This document shows, piece after piece, positions 52,237 to 60,721 of a stretch of DNA of 64,000 nucleotides. A program made the translations under genes and the position numbers. Under the pieces are notes generated by a model. The model saw nothing but the letters and a program-made list of their open reading frames with translations, ran no database searches and was not told the DNA's origin. The DNA is taken from NCBI GenBank assembly GCA_018897105.1, contig JAHILF010000011.1:1-64000 (forward strand). The letters are read 5' to 3'. Position 1 is the stretch's first letter; every line of letters begins with the position of its first letter. This DNA comes from Pseudomonadota bacterium (GTDB lineage: Bacteria; Desulfobacterota; Desulfobulbia; Desulfobulbales; SURF-16).

Positions 52237-53712
52237 TCATTCCACCACAGTCCAGCCTGCTTCCAACGTACTCCGTCCCTTTTGGGTCAAGCGGTATTTT
52301 TGCAAGCTGCTTCTTGGTTTTTCAGGGATAGTCATTTCGATGTACCCTGCTTCCAAGGCTGGCAGCAAATAGGTCTTGCGGAAATGATCTTCATGCTTAA
52401 GCCCCAATGCCTGTTGGATTTCTACCCGTTTCATCGCATCTTTCATGACTTGCAGGATCCGAATAACTTCCTTGGCAACTTCCCCGGCAACTTCCCCGGT
52501 GACTTCCCCGGTGACTTCCTCGGTGACTTCCTCGGTGACTTCCTCGGTGACTACCCCGATAAAAAAAGTCAAGGTTACACCATGCCCGGTTTCCGAGCGC
52601 CATTCAGGTATTGGCATTCCTCGTTCAGCGCAGGATTTTTGGATCATAACACTTCCTCGACCAAGCTTTTCCATCATCCCCCGAAGATACAATACATGGG
52701 CGATATCCGGATTACGCAGCACCGATATATGGCCTACGGCAAGTTTGGAAGGGGTGACCCCTTCAGGGAAACTGCCTGAATTCCATATCTCCAGCCGTTT
52801 CGGATAGATATGGACAGCAATGCCACCTGAAAAATCGGCATAATCACGATGAGCAAAAGCATTGACCAGCCCTTCTCGAACTGCTTCGCGCGGATAAAGA
52901 GATTCATCCTGCCGTTTAAGCTTGTCTTCACTAAACCGGGACCTCGTTGGCGTATTTCGCAGGACAAAAGAAAATACCTGCTCAAGCACCGGAACAATAG
53001 GCCCTTCAAAAGACTTCATGTCACGGTAAGTATCGTCAGCCTTGTCGGAGGTAAAACGCACTGCACGAACTCGGACTTGCGGATGCCGGAGAGCCGGGTT
53101 CTTTCCGAACAGTACATCTCCGCCATTGGTCACACGGCCATACTTCGATAGAGCCAGATTTTCCAAAATCATAAGCGGATCAGCCTTTTTGCGGGATTGA
53201 ACACGGAAGGTTTTGTCCACAGCCTGGGCAATTGCATGGATTTCATCCATGTCCAGATCTTCTTGGTCGACGGAGGAAAAACGCCGTTCCCATCGTTCCG
53301 GTTCCACTTGGCGCCGCATAACCATATCGCGGATTGTCTCGACATCCGCTTTGACGGTTTGCTCCCCTTCCCGGATAAAAATATCATTCTGAAAAGCATA
53401 GGGGTAATCCTTGCCGGCCGGAACTTCGACGACCAGTACCTCTTTATCTTCCACTTTTTGCAGTTCCACGGAGATAAGGGCCTTGGGAGAGATGCCCTGG
53501 GTTAATTCCTGTTCCAAATGGGCCGTATCGAAAGGTTCATTAAGGCCGATAATTTCTCCGGTATCGCTGACGCCGCATACGATATAACCTCCCCCTGAGT
53601 TAAGAAAAGCACATGTCTGGCGGCCCACAATTTGCGACCTGCAGCCCGCTTTAAACTCCATGCGCTGCCCTTCCCCCAGCATAAGCAGCTCACTCAATGT
53701 CTTCCTGTTCAT
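52237..53712 (-). CDS. AlbA/Schlafen-domain ATP-binding protein
   Basis: This 491-residue protein starts with an AlbA_2/Schlafen domain (residues about 8-125: EGQRMEFKAG, LNSGGGYIVCGVSDTGEIIGL). A GHKL-like ATP-binding domain follows (REAVREGLVNAFAHRDY near 275, MEKLGRGS near 345). The C-terminus is a winged helix. A linker (about 388-420) consists of VTEEVTEEVTGEV repeats coded by eight 12-bp units. It overlaps the DUF4062 gene by four bases. Such proteins are found as regulators or effectors in anti-phage and mobile loci. Confidence 0.88.
   Translation of the reverse strand: MNRKTLSELLMLGEGQRMEFKAGCRSQIVGRQTCAFLNSGGGYIVCGVSDTGEIIGLNEPFDTAHLEQELTQGISPKALISVELQKVEDKEVLVVEVPAGKDYPYAFQNDIFIREGEQTVKADVETIRDMVMRRQVEPERWERRFSSVDQEDLDMDEIHAIAQAVDKTFRVQSRKKADPLMILENLALSKYGRVTNGGDVLFGKNPALRHPQVRVRAVRFTSDKADDTYRDMKSFEGPIVPVLEQVFSFVLRNTPTRSRFSEDKLKRQDESLYPREAVREGLVNAFAHRDYADFSGGIAVHIYPKRLEIWNSGSFPEGVTPSKLAVGHISVLRNPDIAHVLYLRGMMEKLGRGSVMIQKSCAERGMPIPEWRSETGHGVTLTFFIGVVTEEVTEEVTEEVTGEVTGEVAGEVAKEVIRILQVMKDAMKRVEIQQALGLKHEDHFRKTYLLPALEAGYIEMTIPEKPRSSLQKYRLTQKGRSTLEAGWTVVE
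52465..52560. repeat. Eight tandem 12-bp repeats inside the AlbA-domain gene
   Basis: Units of the form RACTTCCYCGGY follow one another without spacers from 52465 to 52560. Each equals four codons (encoding the repeated E-V-T-E/G on the minus strand). Copy number changes by slippage would lengthen or shorten the linker without shifting the frame. Confidence 0.9.
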
Positions 53713-54353
53713 GACTGTTCTCCTTTACGGTTGATCGAGTCACTCACCGTGGAAGGATCAGAAAAATTTTCTTTAATAAAGGCTTCTACTTCCTGGTATC
53801 TTGAGAATTGAGCAGTGGCAAAAAGAAAGGCATCTTCATCAGTCTGGAATTTCTGCACCCAGTTTCCCTGCCGGTCACGGAGAGGTTGCTGGGAAAGAAT
53901 AGCCTCCTCATACATGTCGATGAGGCGAAGATCTGATATTGACGATGCTTTATTCTTGAGCTTGAGCCCGGACCTGCGTTGTTGACCGGCAAAGCCAAGA
54001 TCATTTAGCAGTTTACGAGAGAAAACAACATGATCATGCGCGAGCAGCCAGCGAGGCTTCCGGAGCTCTATAGCCTTGTTGAGTTCCTGGTGGGAAATGG
54101 AAATACCATCTTCTTCTCTGCCGCTGCCATATTGTGGGGTAATCAAGCACAAAAACAAATCGCATTTTTCAACCGCTTTGATGCAGTTTTCAAACGCCGA
54201 CCGATTAGAGAAAACCGGCATGGTGCCTTTGTGGGACATCCAAACCTCATAACCAAAAGCTGTCAGCAGAGTGTATATCCGGTCAAGGAGCTCTTCAATG
54301 CCGTAAACGGTTGAAGAGACCATGATTGTAAGTTTTTGCCTCTTTGGCGGCAT
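53709..54353 (-). CDS. DUF4062-domain protein
   Basis: This 214-residue soluble protein has an N-terminal DUF4062 domain: IMVSSTVYGIEELLDRIYTLL and a later C-D-L-F-L-C-L-I-T-P-Q-Y-G-S-G strand. DUF4062 often stands before NACHT, TPR or other modules in large signalling ATPases and is thought to have a TIR-like or flavodoxin-like fold. Here it is a separate protein between a RES protein and an AlbA protein. Its ATG abuts the RES stop and its end overlaps the AlbA start by four bases. Confidence 0.82.
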   Translation of the reverse strand: MPPKRQKLTIMVSSTVYGIEELLDRIYTLLTAFGYEVWMSHKGTMPVFSNRSAFENCIKAVEKCDLFLCLITPQYGSGREEDGISISHQELNKAIELRKPRWLLAHDHVVFSRKLLNDLGFAGQQRRSGLKLKNKASSISDLRLIDMYEEAILSQQPLRDRQGNWVQKFQTDEDAFLFATAQFSRYQEVEAFIKENFSDPSTVSDSINRKGEQS

Positions 54354-55553
54354 TTACAGATCTCCGCTTTTATGTTGAATCGCTTTACACAGCTCAGACC
54401 ACGTTTGAAATTCGATTTCCTCTGCTCTGGAAAGGGTCACTAAATCACTGAAGCAATTTCCCTTTTTTGGAGGGGGAAACAATACGATATTACGTCCTTC
54501 TTGCCTTATCGAGCTTGGGTATTCCAGACTATCTATTGGTTTCCCATCTTCCGACTTAAAGATCTTGGCGAAATACTCACAGACAACCTGGGAGGGAACA
54601 TAATCAAGATGTTCAGTGCCATCCTTCTGGACAGGTTTTGAAATTTCCCTTATGAAATCATTGAGAAACGCGATCAATTCTCTTTCGTGATATCGTTCAT
54701 TATCAAAAATGGATGGCATGCCCGGCAGAGCAATTAAATCAAGTATTCGGAGATCTCGACGTACTTTAAAACAACCCACCGCAGCTTGGCAAGGCGGTTT
54801 ACTCAGCACTTCAGCAATGGCTGTTTCACGCTCCCTAGCCAGATAGAGATAACTGATTCCTGCAGGATTCATGCGCCCTGACTGTGCCTTGCTATTGGGA
54901 GGAGCACCAAGATTCTTTTCGATGTCAGCAAGATACCAATCTTTATCAATTGGCCAGTGGCGGACACGAAACAAATCAGTTCCGGCCTTCAAAGGCTTGA
55001 TCAATTTCTCCGCTGAGACAATCTGGCCGATTTCCTCGAACAATTTTACCGGGGATTTTTCAAAGGAGAATTTATATTTCGACTCAACAGATGAAAAAAA
55101 GAAACGCACGCGATGTTTGACACCTTGGACAAATTTTTCCCACGAATACCTCATGGAGTTGCCGGGGTCGTGAAAACTGCCAGGGTCGTCAACCCATCTG
55201 TCCCACCAAAAGGCAGAAGCCACGTCTTTGAAAAGAGCTTCATGGCATTTGAGAGGGATTTTTCGCAAGGCGTCCGCGGTGGTCAGCAATTCAGCTAAGT
55301 CACATTCATCTGGATAATCATAGCCAAAAAGATGAAAGAATGCCGATGCAATCGGTTCCATAATCGCTTCAACTGACGCGGCGATATTTTCCTCGCTACC
55401 TTTGCCACAATAATCGCATTCTTTTTTAGCTAAATTTTTTGCGATAATGCCTTTAAGAAAACTATCCTCAACACAATCAACACAAACATACTTCTCGGGG
55501 GAACTAAATTTTTGCTCATAATCTTGTGCCAACTTTGTTTTTTCTTTACCCAC
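54354..55553 (-). CDS. RES-domain protein with zinc-ribbon/HEPN-like N-terminus
   Basis: This 399-residue protein begins with two CxxC pairs (C24/C27 and C46/C49), resembling a zinc ribbon. A helical region of HEPN/RES-N-terminal-domain type follows (about 60-190), and then a RES domain (about 205-375: LFRVRHWP with the key Arg, YLYLARERETAIAEV with key Glu, and a downstream Ser/Tyr region). RES domains in toxin-antitoxin systems degrade NAD+. First gene of a tight three-gene operon with DUF4062 and AlbA. NAD attack on infection is a reasonable guess but untested. Confidence 0.85.
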   Translation of the reverse strand: MGKEKTKLAQDYEQKFSSPEKYVCVDCVEDSFLKGIIAKNLAKKECDYCGKGSEENIAASVEAIMEPIASAFFHLFGYDYPDECDLAELLTTADALRKIPLKCHEALFKDVASAFWWDRWVDDPGSFHDPGNSMRYSWEKFVQGVKHRVRFFFSSVESKYKFSFEKSPVKLFEEIGQIVSAEKLIKPLKAGTDLFRVRHWPIDKDWYLADIEKNLGAPPNSKAQSGRMNPAGISYLYLARERETAIAEVLSKPPCQAAVGCFKVRRDLRILDLIALPGMPSIFDNERYHERELIAFLNDFIREISKPVQKDGTEHLDYVPSQVVCEYFAKIFKSEDGKPIDSLEYPSSIRQEGRNIVLFPPPKKGNCFSDLVTLSRAEEIEFQTWSELCKAIQHKSGDL

Positions 55554-55630
55554 CTCAGCCTCCTAAATTTCAATGATTTGGCTGTCGTTGCGATTGGGTG
55601 AAATTTCTATTAAGCCTATAGGTGTTCAGA

Positions 55631-55738
55631 TGTAGGGGTACCCCTTGTGGGCACCCATTCCTTTTGCGGGTTCTCTTTGGCGACCAATGCGAGGCAAAAT
55701 TACCTACTCACCGGGCAACCACAAGGGTTGCCCCTACA
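55631..55738. repeat. Inverted-repeat element of the GTAGGGG type, copy B
   Basis: TGTAGGGGTACCCCTTGTGG on the left and CAACCACAAGGGTTGCCCCTACA on the right are inverted with a few differences. It is related in its ends to the element at 12748-12881, but the middle differs. It separates the RES operon from the phosphomannomutase gene. Confidence 0.65.
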
Positions 55739-55749
55739 CAGACTAACCC

Positions 55750-57114
55750 CTATTTTTCTTGATACTCCGCTATAATCCCCAGCAGCTCTTCTGTTTTTTT
55801 CGCCAGCAGCGCCCGATCCCCCCGGCTTTCGACGTTAAGCCGCAGCAGGGGTTCGGTATTGGATCTGCGAACGTTGAAACGAAAGGCGGCGCAGCTCATG
55901 CTCAGCCCGTCGGTATAATCCCTGTCCGGGCATTCGTGGTTGAAAAGCTCTTCTATCCGGGCCAGCACCGCGTCCGGATCAACCACCCGGCGGTTGATCT
56001 CCCCGCTTACCGGAAAGGCCGCCTGCCGGTCACTCATCAGCTCGGATAGCCTCCGGCCGCTTCTGCTTACCAGCTCGGCCACCAGCAGCCAGGGAATCAT
56101 GCCGGAATCGCAGTAGGCAAAATCGCGAAAATAATGATGGGCGCTCATCTCGCCGCCATACAGGGCGTCTTCCGCCCGCATCCGCTCCTTGATGAAGGCA
56201 TGGCCGGTCTTGCTCATCACGGGAATTCCCCCGGCCTGCCGGACGATGTCCACCGTATTCCAGGTAAGGCGGGGATCGTGGATGATCTTCTCCCCCGGCC
56301 GCTTAGCGAGCAGGGCTCGGGCCAGCAGGCCGACAACATAATAGCCTTCGACAAAGGCCCCGGTTTCGTCAAAGAAAAAACAGCGGTCAAAATCCCCGTC
56401 CCAGGCAATGCCAAGGTCCGCCCCATGCTCCAGCACGGCCCGGGCGGTGATCTCTCTGTTTTCCGGCAGCAGCGGATTGGGCACGCCGTTGGGAAAGGCT
56501 CCGTCCGGCTCGTGGAAGATCTTGACAAAGGTAAAGGGCAGCCTCTGCTCCAGCAAATCGATGACCGGACCGGCGCAGCCGTTGCCCGCATTCACCACAA
56601 CCTTGAGCGCCTTCAAGGCAGCGGGCTCCACATAGGTGAGCAGATGGTCAATATAGGCCCGCTGAATATTGACTTTCTCCATCCTACCGCGCACTGCCGA
56701 GTCCACCCTGGTGCGGGCGGCGGCCAGTCGCTCGATATCGCGCAGGCCGGTATCGCCGCTCACCGGCACCGCCCCTTTTCTCACCAGTTTCATGCCGTTA
56801 TAATCAGCCGGGTTATGGCTGGCGGTGACGATAATGCCGCCATCCACCTCCAAGTTGAACGCCGCAAAATAGATCTCCTCGGTGCCGCAGAGTCCCAGAT
56901 CAACCACATCAACACCGGCGGCCAGAAAGCCCTCGGCCAGGGCTCCGGACAGGGCAGGTCCGGAGAGGCGGATATCGTGGCCGATGGCCATCTTCCGCGG
57001 TTGGAAACAGGAGGCAAATGCCTGGCCGATGTGAAAGGCAAGCTGTTCATCCAGCTCATCCGGCACACGGCCTCGGATATCATAGGCCTTGAAACATGCA
57101 AGTGGCGCAGTCAT
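55750..57114 (-). CDS. Phosphomannomutase/phosphoglucomutase
   Basis: This 454-residue enzyme interconverts hexose 1- and 6-phosphates for polysaccharide and lipopolysaccharide precursors. It has the phosphoserine loop [11 protein letters not shown] near 97, the metal-binding DGDFDR near 245, the sugar-binding GGEMSAHH near 325 and the phosphate-binding [14 protein letters not shown] near the C-terminus. ATG 57114 has a GGGAG box and begins the typical FKAYDIRG start. It is similar to ManB/AlgC; specificity cannot be told from sequence. Confidence 0.93.
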   Translation of the reverse strand: MTAPLACFKAYDIRGRVPDELDEQLAFHIGQAFASCFQPRKMAIGHDIRLSGPALSGALAEGFLAAGVDVVDLGLCGTEEIYFAAFNLEVDGGIIVTASHNPADYNGMKLVRKGAVPVSGDTGLRDIERLAAARTRVDSAVRGRMEKVNIQRAYIDHLLTYVEPAALKALKVVVNAGNGCAGPVIDLLEQRLPFTFVKIFHEPDGAFPNGVPNPLLPENREITARAVLEHGADLGIAWDGDFDRCFFFDETGAFVEGYYVVGLLARALLAKRPGEKIIHDPRLTWNTVDIVRQAGGIPVMSKTGHAFIKERMRAEDALYGGEMSAHHYFRDFAYCDSGMIPWLLVAELVSRSGRRLSELMSDRQAAFPVSGEINRRVVDPDAVLARIEELFNHECPDRDYTDGLSMSCAAFRFNVRRSNTEPLLRLNVESRGDRALLAKKTEELLGIIAEYQEK

Positions 57115-57221
57115 ATGGGTACTCCCGCAAAAAGAGATCAGAAAACCAGGAAAAAATTGACACAAGACACTTAATTGACCATTATCAGGACCTTCTTGTC
57201 AATTTTAAAAAAGGGAAGCCA

Positions 57222-57824
57222 ATGAATCCAGAAATTTTACCGGCAGATATTTCCCGCCGGATAGCAGCGCTGTACAGCGAGATGGAAAAGGCCTATGATG
57301 AACTGGCGCAAGACCTGCATTTTTCCTGCGCCGGGTGCCCGGACAACTGCTGCGACAGCTATTTCCAGCATCACACTTACTCTGAATGGGCCTATCTGTG
57401 GGAGGGGCTGCAAAAACTTACGGAGGAGCGAAGAGAGAGGTTTATGGCAAAAGCCGGGGAATATGTCAGACAAAGCCAGGCCATGCTGGCCAGGGAGGAA
57501 CGGCCAAATCTCATGTGTCTGCTTAATGAGGATGGGCTCTGCGCCCTGTATCCCCACAGGATGATGATCTGCCGTCTGCACGGCATCCCATCCGCCATGA
57601 CCAGGCCGGATGGGAAACGGATGGAATTTCCCGGCTGCTTCCGCTGCCAGGAGATCGTTGCCGGCCGGGAGGATATCCCCCATCTTGACCGGACGAAAAT
57701 GTATCAGACGCTGGTCGAAATCGAAATGGATTGGCTGGGCCCCAAACGGCGCATCCTGCCAAAAGTCAAAATGACCCTGGCCGAAATGATTGTCAAAGGC
57801 CCACCCAGCTTCAATTTCTGCTGA
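57222..57824 (+). CDS. YkgJ-type cysteine-cluster protein
   Basis: This 200-residue cytoplasmic protein has the metal-binding pattern CAGCPDNCC near 36-44, then CLLNEDGLCALYPHRMMICRLHG and a final CFRC. The spacing matches the YkgJ (CxxCxxxCC) family, which probably binds a zinc ion or Fe-S cluster; function unknown. ATG 57222 with a GGGA box. It ends seven bases before the converging HTH gene. Confidence 0.85.
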   Translation: MNPEILPADISRRIAALYSEMEKAYDELAQDLHFSCAGCPDNCCDSYFQHHTYSEWAYLWEGLQKLTEERRERFMAKAGEYVRQSQAMLAREERPNLMCLLNEDGLCALYPHRMMICRLHGIPSAMTRPDGKRMEFPGCFRCQEIVAGREDIPHLDRTKMYQTLVEIEMDWLGPKRRILPKVKMTLAEMIVKGPPSFNFC

Positions 57825-57830
57825 TTGCCC

Positions 57831-58199
57831 TTAGAAAAGCGAGGTAAGGACCTCGCATTCCTGGCAGATTTTCAGCTTTTCCCGACAGCCTTTCTCATTA
57901 GTGCAATCACAGAGGGTACCGCAGATGAACCAGCAGAGATGGCCGGCCTGGAACTCCCATGCCGGGCATTGCTCCTTCCGGTCGCAGTTCTTTCTCTCCC
58001 AGCACGGCTTGCGATTCTTATCCTGTCGGCGCTGACTGGAAAGCAGGAAGAATATCTGCCGCTGGACATAGGAAGGAATCGTCCGCCAGCCCTGCTCATA
58101 GCTGTGGATGGCCTTTAACGAAACACCGAGAAGAGCGGCAAGTTCCTTCTGGGTTTTCCCCATCTGCTTCCGCGCTTTAGCAAATTCAATTTTATCCAT
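57831..58199 (-). CDS. HTH regulator with two-CW cysteine domain
   Basis: This 122-residue protein has an N-terminal Xre-type helix-turn-helix (about 5-45: KTQKELAALLGVSLKAIHSYEQGWR). A C-terminal two-CW domain follows: CWERKNCDRKEQCPAWE ... HLCWFICGT, then more cysteines (CDC, GC, CQEC). It is likely a metal- or redox-responsive DNA-binding regulator. The target is unknown. It lies convergent to the YkgJ-type gene. Confidence 0.85.
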   Translation of the reverse strand: MDKIEFAKARKQMGKTQKELAALLGVSLKAIHSYEQGWRTIPSYVQRQIFFLLSSQRRQDKNRKPCWERKNCDRKEQCPAWEFQAGHLCWFICGTLCDCTNEKGCREKLKICQECEVLTSLF

Positions 58200-58307
58200 G
58201 ACGTATCAATCTTAATTTTTTCTATTCTGAGCAAAATTTACGAATTAATGCCACACCGTAGCATAAAGGTCAAATATATTCTTAGCATATTCTAGGTAAA
58301 AATACTC

Positions 58308-58349
58308 AAAAAAAATAAAAAGCGGCTATAACAAAATGTTACAGCCGCT
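58308..58349 (-). terminator. Intrinsic terminator of the DAHP synthase gene
   Basis: AGCGGCTATAACA (58321-58333) pairs with TGTTACAGCCGCT (58337-58349). On the minus strand a T-rich tract follows (complement of 58308-58320). It lies 28 bases beyond the stop of the class II DAHP synthase gene. Confidence 0.85.
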
Positions 58350-58376
58350 AAAAATGCAAATTGCACGTCAGCAATA

Positions 58377-59714
58377 TCAGCTGCGAATCATCTCGGCAAG
58401 CTGGAAAGCAAGCTCCAGACTCTGTTCGGCATTCAGACGGGGATCGCAGTTGGTCAGATAATTCTGCTGCAGATGCTGGTCAAGAATATTTCTGCCGCCG
58501 CCGGTGCACTCGGTGACATTATCACCGGTGAGTTCGAAATGCACCCCGCCCGGTATTGACCCCTCGGCCCAGTGGATTTCAAAGAAACATTGCAGTTCGT
58601 GGAGAATCTCATCAAAATTTCTTGTCTTGTGGCCTGTTTCAGCCGTGTAGGTGTTGCCGTGCATGGGATCACAGCTCCACACCACCTTATAACCTTCCTT
58701 TTTGATCTCCCGGATCAGGGACGGCAGATATTTATCCACATCCTTGGCGCCGAAACGGGTGATCAGGGTCATCCGTCCCGGCTCATTTTCCGGGTTAAGC
58801 CGTTCAATGAGCTTTTTGATCACGTTGATATCATGCTTGGGCCCGACCTTCATGCCGATGGGGTTCAGGACACCGCGCAGGAACTCGACATGGGCGCCCT
58901 CCAGCTGCCTGGTCCTGTCGCCGATCCACACCATATGGGCGCTGCAGTCATACCAGCCCCCGGTAATGGAATCCTGCCGGGTCAGCGCCTCTTCGTAACC
59001 AAGGAGTAACGCCTCGTGGGAAACATAAAACATGGCCTGGTTCAGCTGGGGAACGTCGGTATTGATCCCGATGACCTCCATGAAATGCAGGGCCTGATCA
59101 ATGTTGCGGGCCAGCCGTTCATAGGAGCGGCCCATGGGCGATGATTTGACAAACTCGTTGTTCCAGGCATGCACCCGGTGCAGGGCGGCATAACCGCCTT
59201 TGGTGAAAGCCCGGGTAATGTTCATGGTGGCGGCCGCCAGGTAATAGCCCTTGAGCATGCGCTGGGGATCAGGGCGACGAGCCTCCTCGTTCGGCTCGAA
59301 ACTGTTGACCATATCACCCCGATAGCTGGATATTTCCTTGCCGTTCACGATTTCCGTGTCAGAGGAGCGGGGTTTGGCATACTGGCCGGCCATGCGTCCC
59401 ACCTTGATGACCGGTTTGCCGCCCGCATAGGTTAAAACAACGGCCATCTGCAGAATGACCTTCAGGGAATCCCTGATGCCGGGCGCGGTGCAGTGGGTAA
59501 AATCCTCGGCGCAGTCACCGCCCTGGAGCAGAAAGGCCTTGCCCTCCACCGCAGCGGCGAGCTGTTTTTTCAGATCCCTGATTTCGCCGGCAAAAACCAG
59601 GGGGGGCAATTTGGCAATGGTATCAACAGACTCCTGGTAAGCCTTCTTATCAGGCCATTTTGGTTGTTGTAATGCGGTAAAATTCTGCCAGCTTGATTTC
59701 GTCCACTCAGACAT
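58377..59714 (-). CDS. 3-deoxy-7-phosphoheptulonate synthase, class II
   Basis: This 445-residue enzyme condenses phosphoenolpyruvate and erythrose 4-phosphate in the first step of the aromatic amino acid pathway. Class II (plant-type) features are LLQGGDCAEDF near 62-72, KVGRMAGQYAKPRS near 104-117, and the conserved STITGGW-like DSITGGWYDCSAHMVW, GPKHD and CDPMHGNT. A GGAGA box precedes ATG 59714. Feedback is unclear; no ACT or mutase domain is fused. Confidence 0.94.
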   Translation of the reverse strand: MSEWTKSSWQNFTALQQPKWPDKKAYQESVDTIAKLPPLVFAGEIRDLKKQLAAAVEGKAFLLQGGDCAEDFTHCTAPGIRDSLKVILQMAVVLTYAGGKPVIKVGRMAGQYAKPRSSDTEIVNGKEISSYRGDMVNSFEPNEEARRPDPQRMLKGYYLAAATMNITRAFTKGGYAALHRVHAWNNEFVKSSPMGRSYERLARNIDQALHFMEVIGINTDVPQLNQAMFYVSHEALLLGYEEALTRQDSITGGWYDCSAHMVWIGDRTRQLEGAHVEFLRGVLNPIGMKVGPKHDINVIKKLIERLNPENEPGRMTLITRFGAKDVDKYLPSLIREIKKEGYKVVWSCDPMHGNTYTAETGHKTRNFDEILHELQCFFEIHWAEGSIPGGVHFELTGDNVTECTGGGRNILDQHLQQNYLTNCDPRLNAEQSLELAFQLAEMIRS

Positions 59715-59873
59715 CTGATTTCTCCGTTATTTGGCTGTTTCGCAAAAACTTTCAGCCCCTGTTCATGGGAAGCGTAAGCTCCGGACAGGGTAATTTGTCA
59801 ATGTATCGTGTTGCTCGGGGTCGTTGCAAGTGTTTTTATGAGTCCATCGCCTAAGAGCTTTAAATAAGCTCTG

Positions 59874-60464
59874 TTAATCCCCGCCTCTGCCCTGCGGGGC
59901 TCCGGGTAAGGCGCACGGGCCCCCGGCACAACAGATCTCCACATCAAAGGCGTTTAAAATGCGCAGCTCCCGCTCGTATTTCGCCTGGTCAGCAAATGAG
60001 TCAAACTTAAATTTATCAAACATTTCAGCAAGTTCTGCCATTGACGGAATTGCCGCCAGGCTGGTGCCAAGCACCTCGCCGGTTTCCGTGTCAAGCAGTT
60101 CCGCATCCTGGCCGTTGGTCACCACGGCCAACGGGATTCTGGACTCCTTATCCAGCACTCTGGCCGCCGCAATGGTGGGCCGTTCCCTGGTTACCAGGGA
60201 ACCGGGGGCATAACGGATGATCATGCATTGCCTGCCCCCATGATGCACCGTGATGTCTACTTTAGAGACGACAAACTGTCCGGCGAACAGGGTTTCGATC
60301 CTGCGCCGCATCTCCAGGGCGCTTTTCGGATAGCCCTTTTCCTCGACCAGCAACCGGGCAAGCTGCTGGCGGATGCGTTCGTCATCGGTGTCAGTCAGCG
60401 TTTCACCGGTGACATAATCCGTGCACGTACCATAGACAATGTGATGCAAAGGGATATCAGCCAT
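59874..60464 (-). CDS. HsdR_N-type (type I restriction R N-terminal-like) protein, stand-alone
   Basis: This 196-residue protein shows the N-terminal nuclease-like fold of type I restriction R proteins: RRRIETLFAGQFVVSKVDITVHHGGR and a VTNGQDAELLDTETGEVLG strand. Helicase domains and HsdM/HsdS partners are absent. Such stand-alone proteins are common in Deltaproteobacteria and may not act in restriction. The C-terminus is Cys/Gly/Pro-rich (ICCAGGPCALPG). ATG 60464 has a GGAGA box. Confidence 0.8.
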   Translation of the reverse strand: MADIPLHHIVYGTCTDYVTGETLTDTDDERIRQQLARLLVEEKGYPKSALEMRRRIETLFAGQFVVSKVDITVHHGGRQCMIIRYAPGSLVTRERPTIAAARVLDKESRIPLAVVTNGQDAELLDTETGEVLGTSLAAIPSMAELAEMFDKFKFDSFADQAKYERELRILNAFDVEICCAGGPCALPGAPQGRGGD

Positions 60465-60546
60465 CGCTTGCTCTCCTGCAACCAATGTCATTAACTTAAA
60501 AATGAGCTGCAGAGGGGACCGATTTTATTTTTCCTTTGCCAAAGCC

Positions 60547-60593
60547 GGGGACAGAATGATTTTCGCCCAAACCGCGAAAAAAATTCAGTCCCC
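60547..60593. repeat. Imperfect palindrome (REP-like)
   Basis: GGGGACAGAATGATTTTCGC (60547-60566) is repeated inverted at 60574-60593 with three mismatches around a seven-base loop. A partial third copy of the arm is at 60514-60532. No gene. Confidence 0.55.
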
Positions 60594-60664
60594 TCAGGCT
60601 GGAGGAAAAATTTAATCTGTCTCCCGGCCTTAAGTTAACGACATTGCTCCTGCAACTACAAACA

Positions 60665-60691
60665 GGAAAAGGGCCGTCAGGCCCCTTTTCC
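60665..60691 (-). terminator. Probable intrinsic terminator of the AcsE-like gene
   Basis: GGAAAAGGGCC pairs with GGCCCCTTTTCC around a short loop about 30 bases beyond the stop codon. The stem includes the T-run on the minus strand, as in many terminators. Confidence 0.65.
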
Positions 60692-60721
60692 GCAATTACC
60701 TATTGTCAAACCGCTTTCTTT

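Noticed and set aside
52465-52560. CRISPR-like array
   Set aside because: The 12-bp units are contiguous, without spacers, in frame inside a coding gene.
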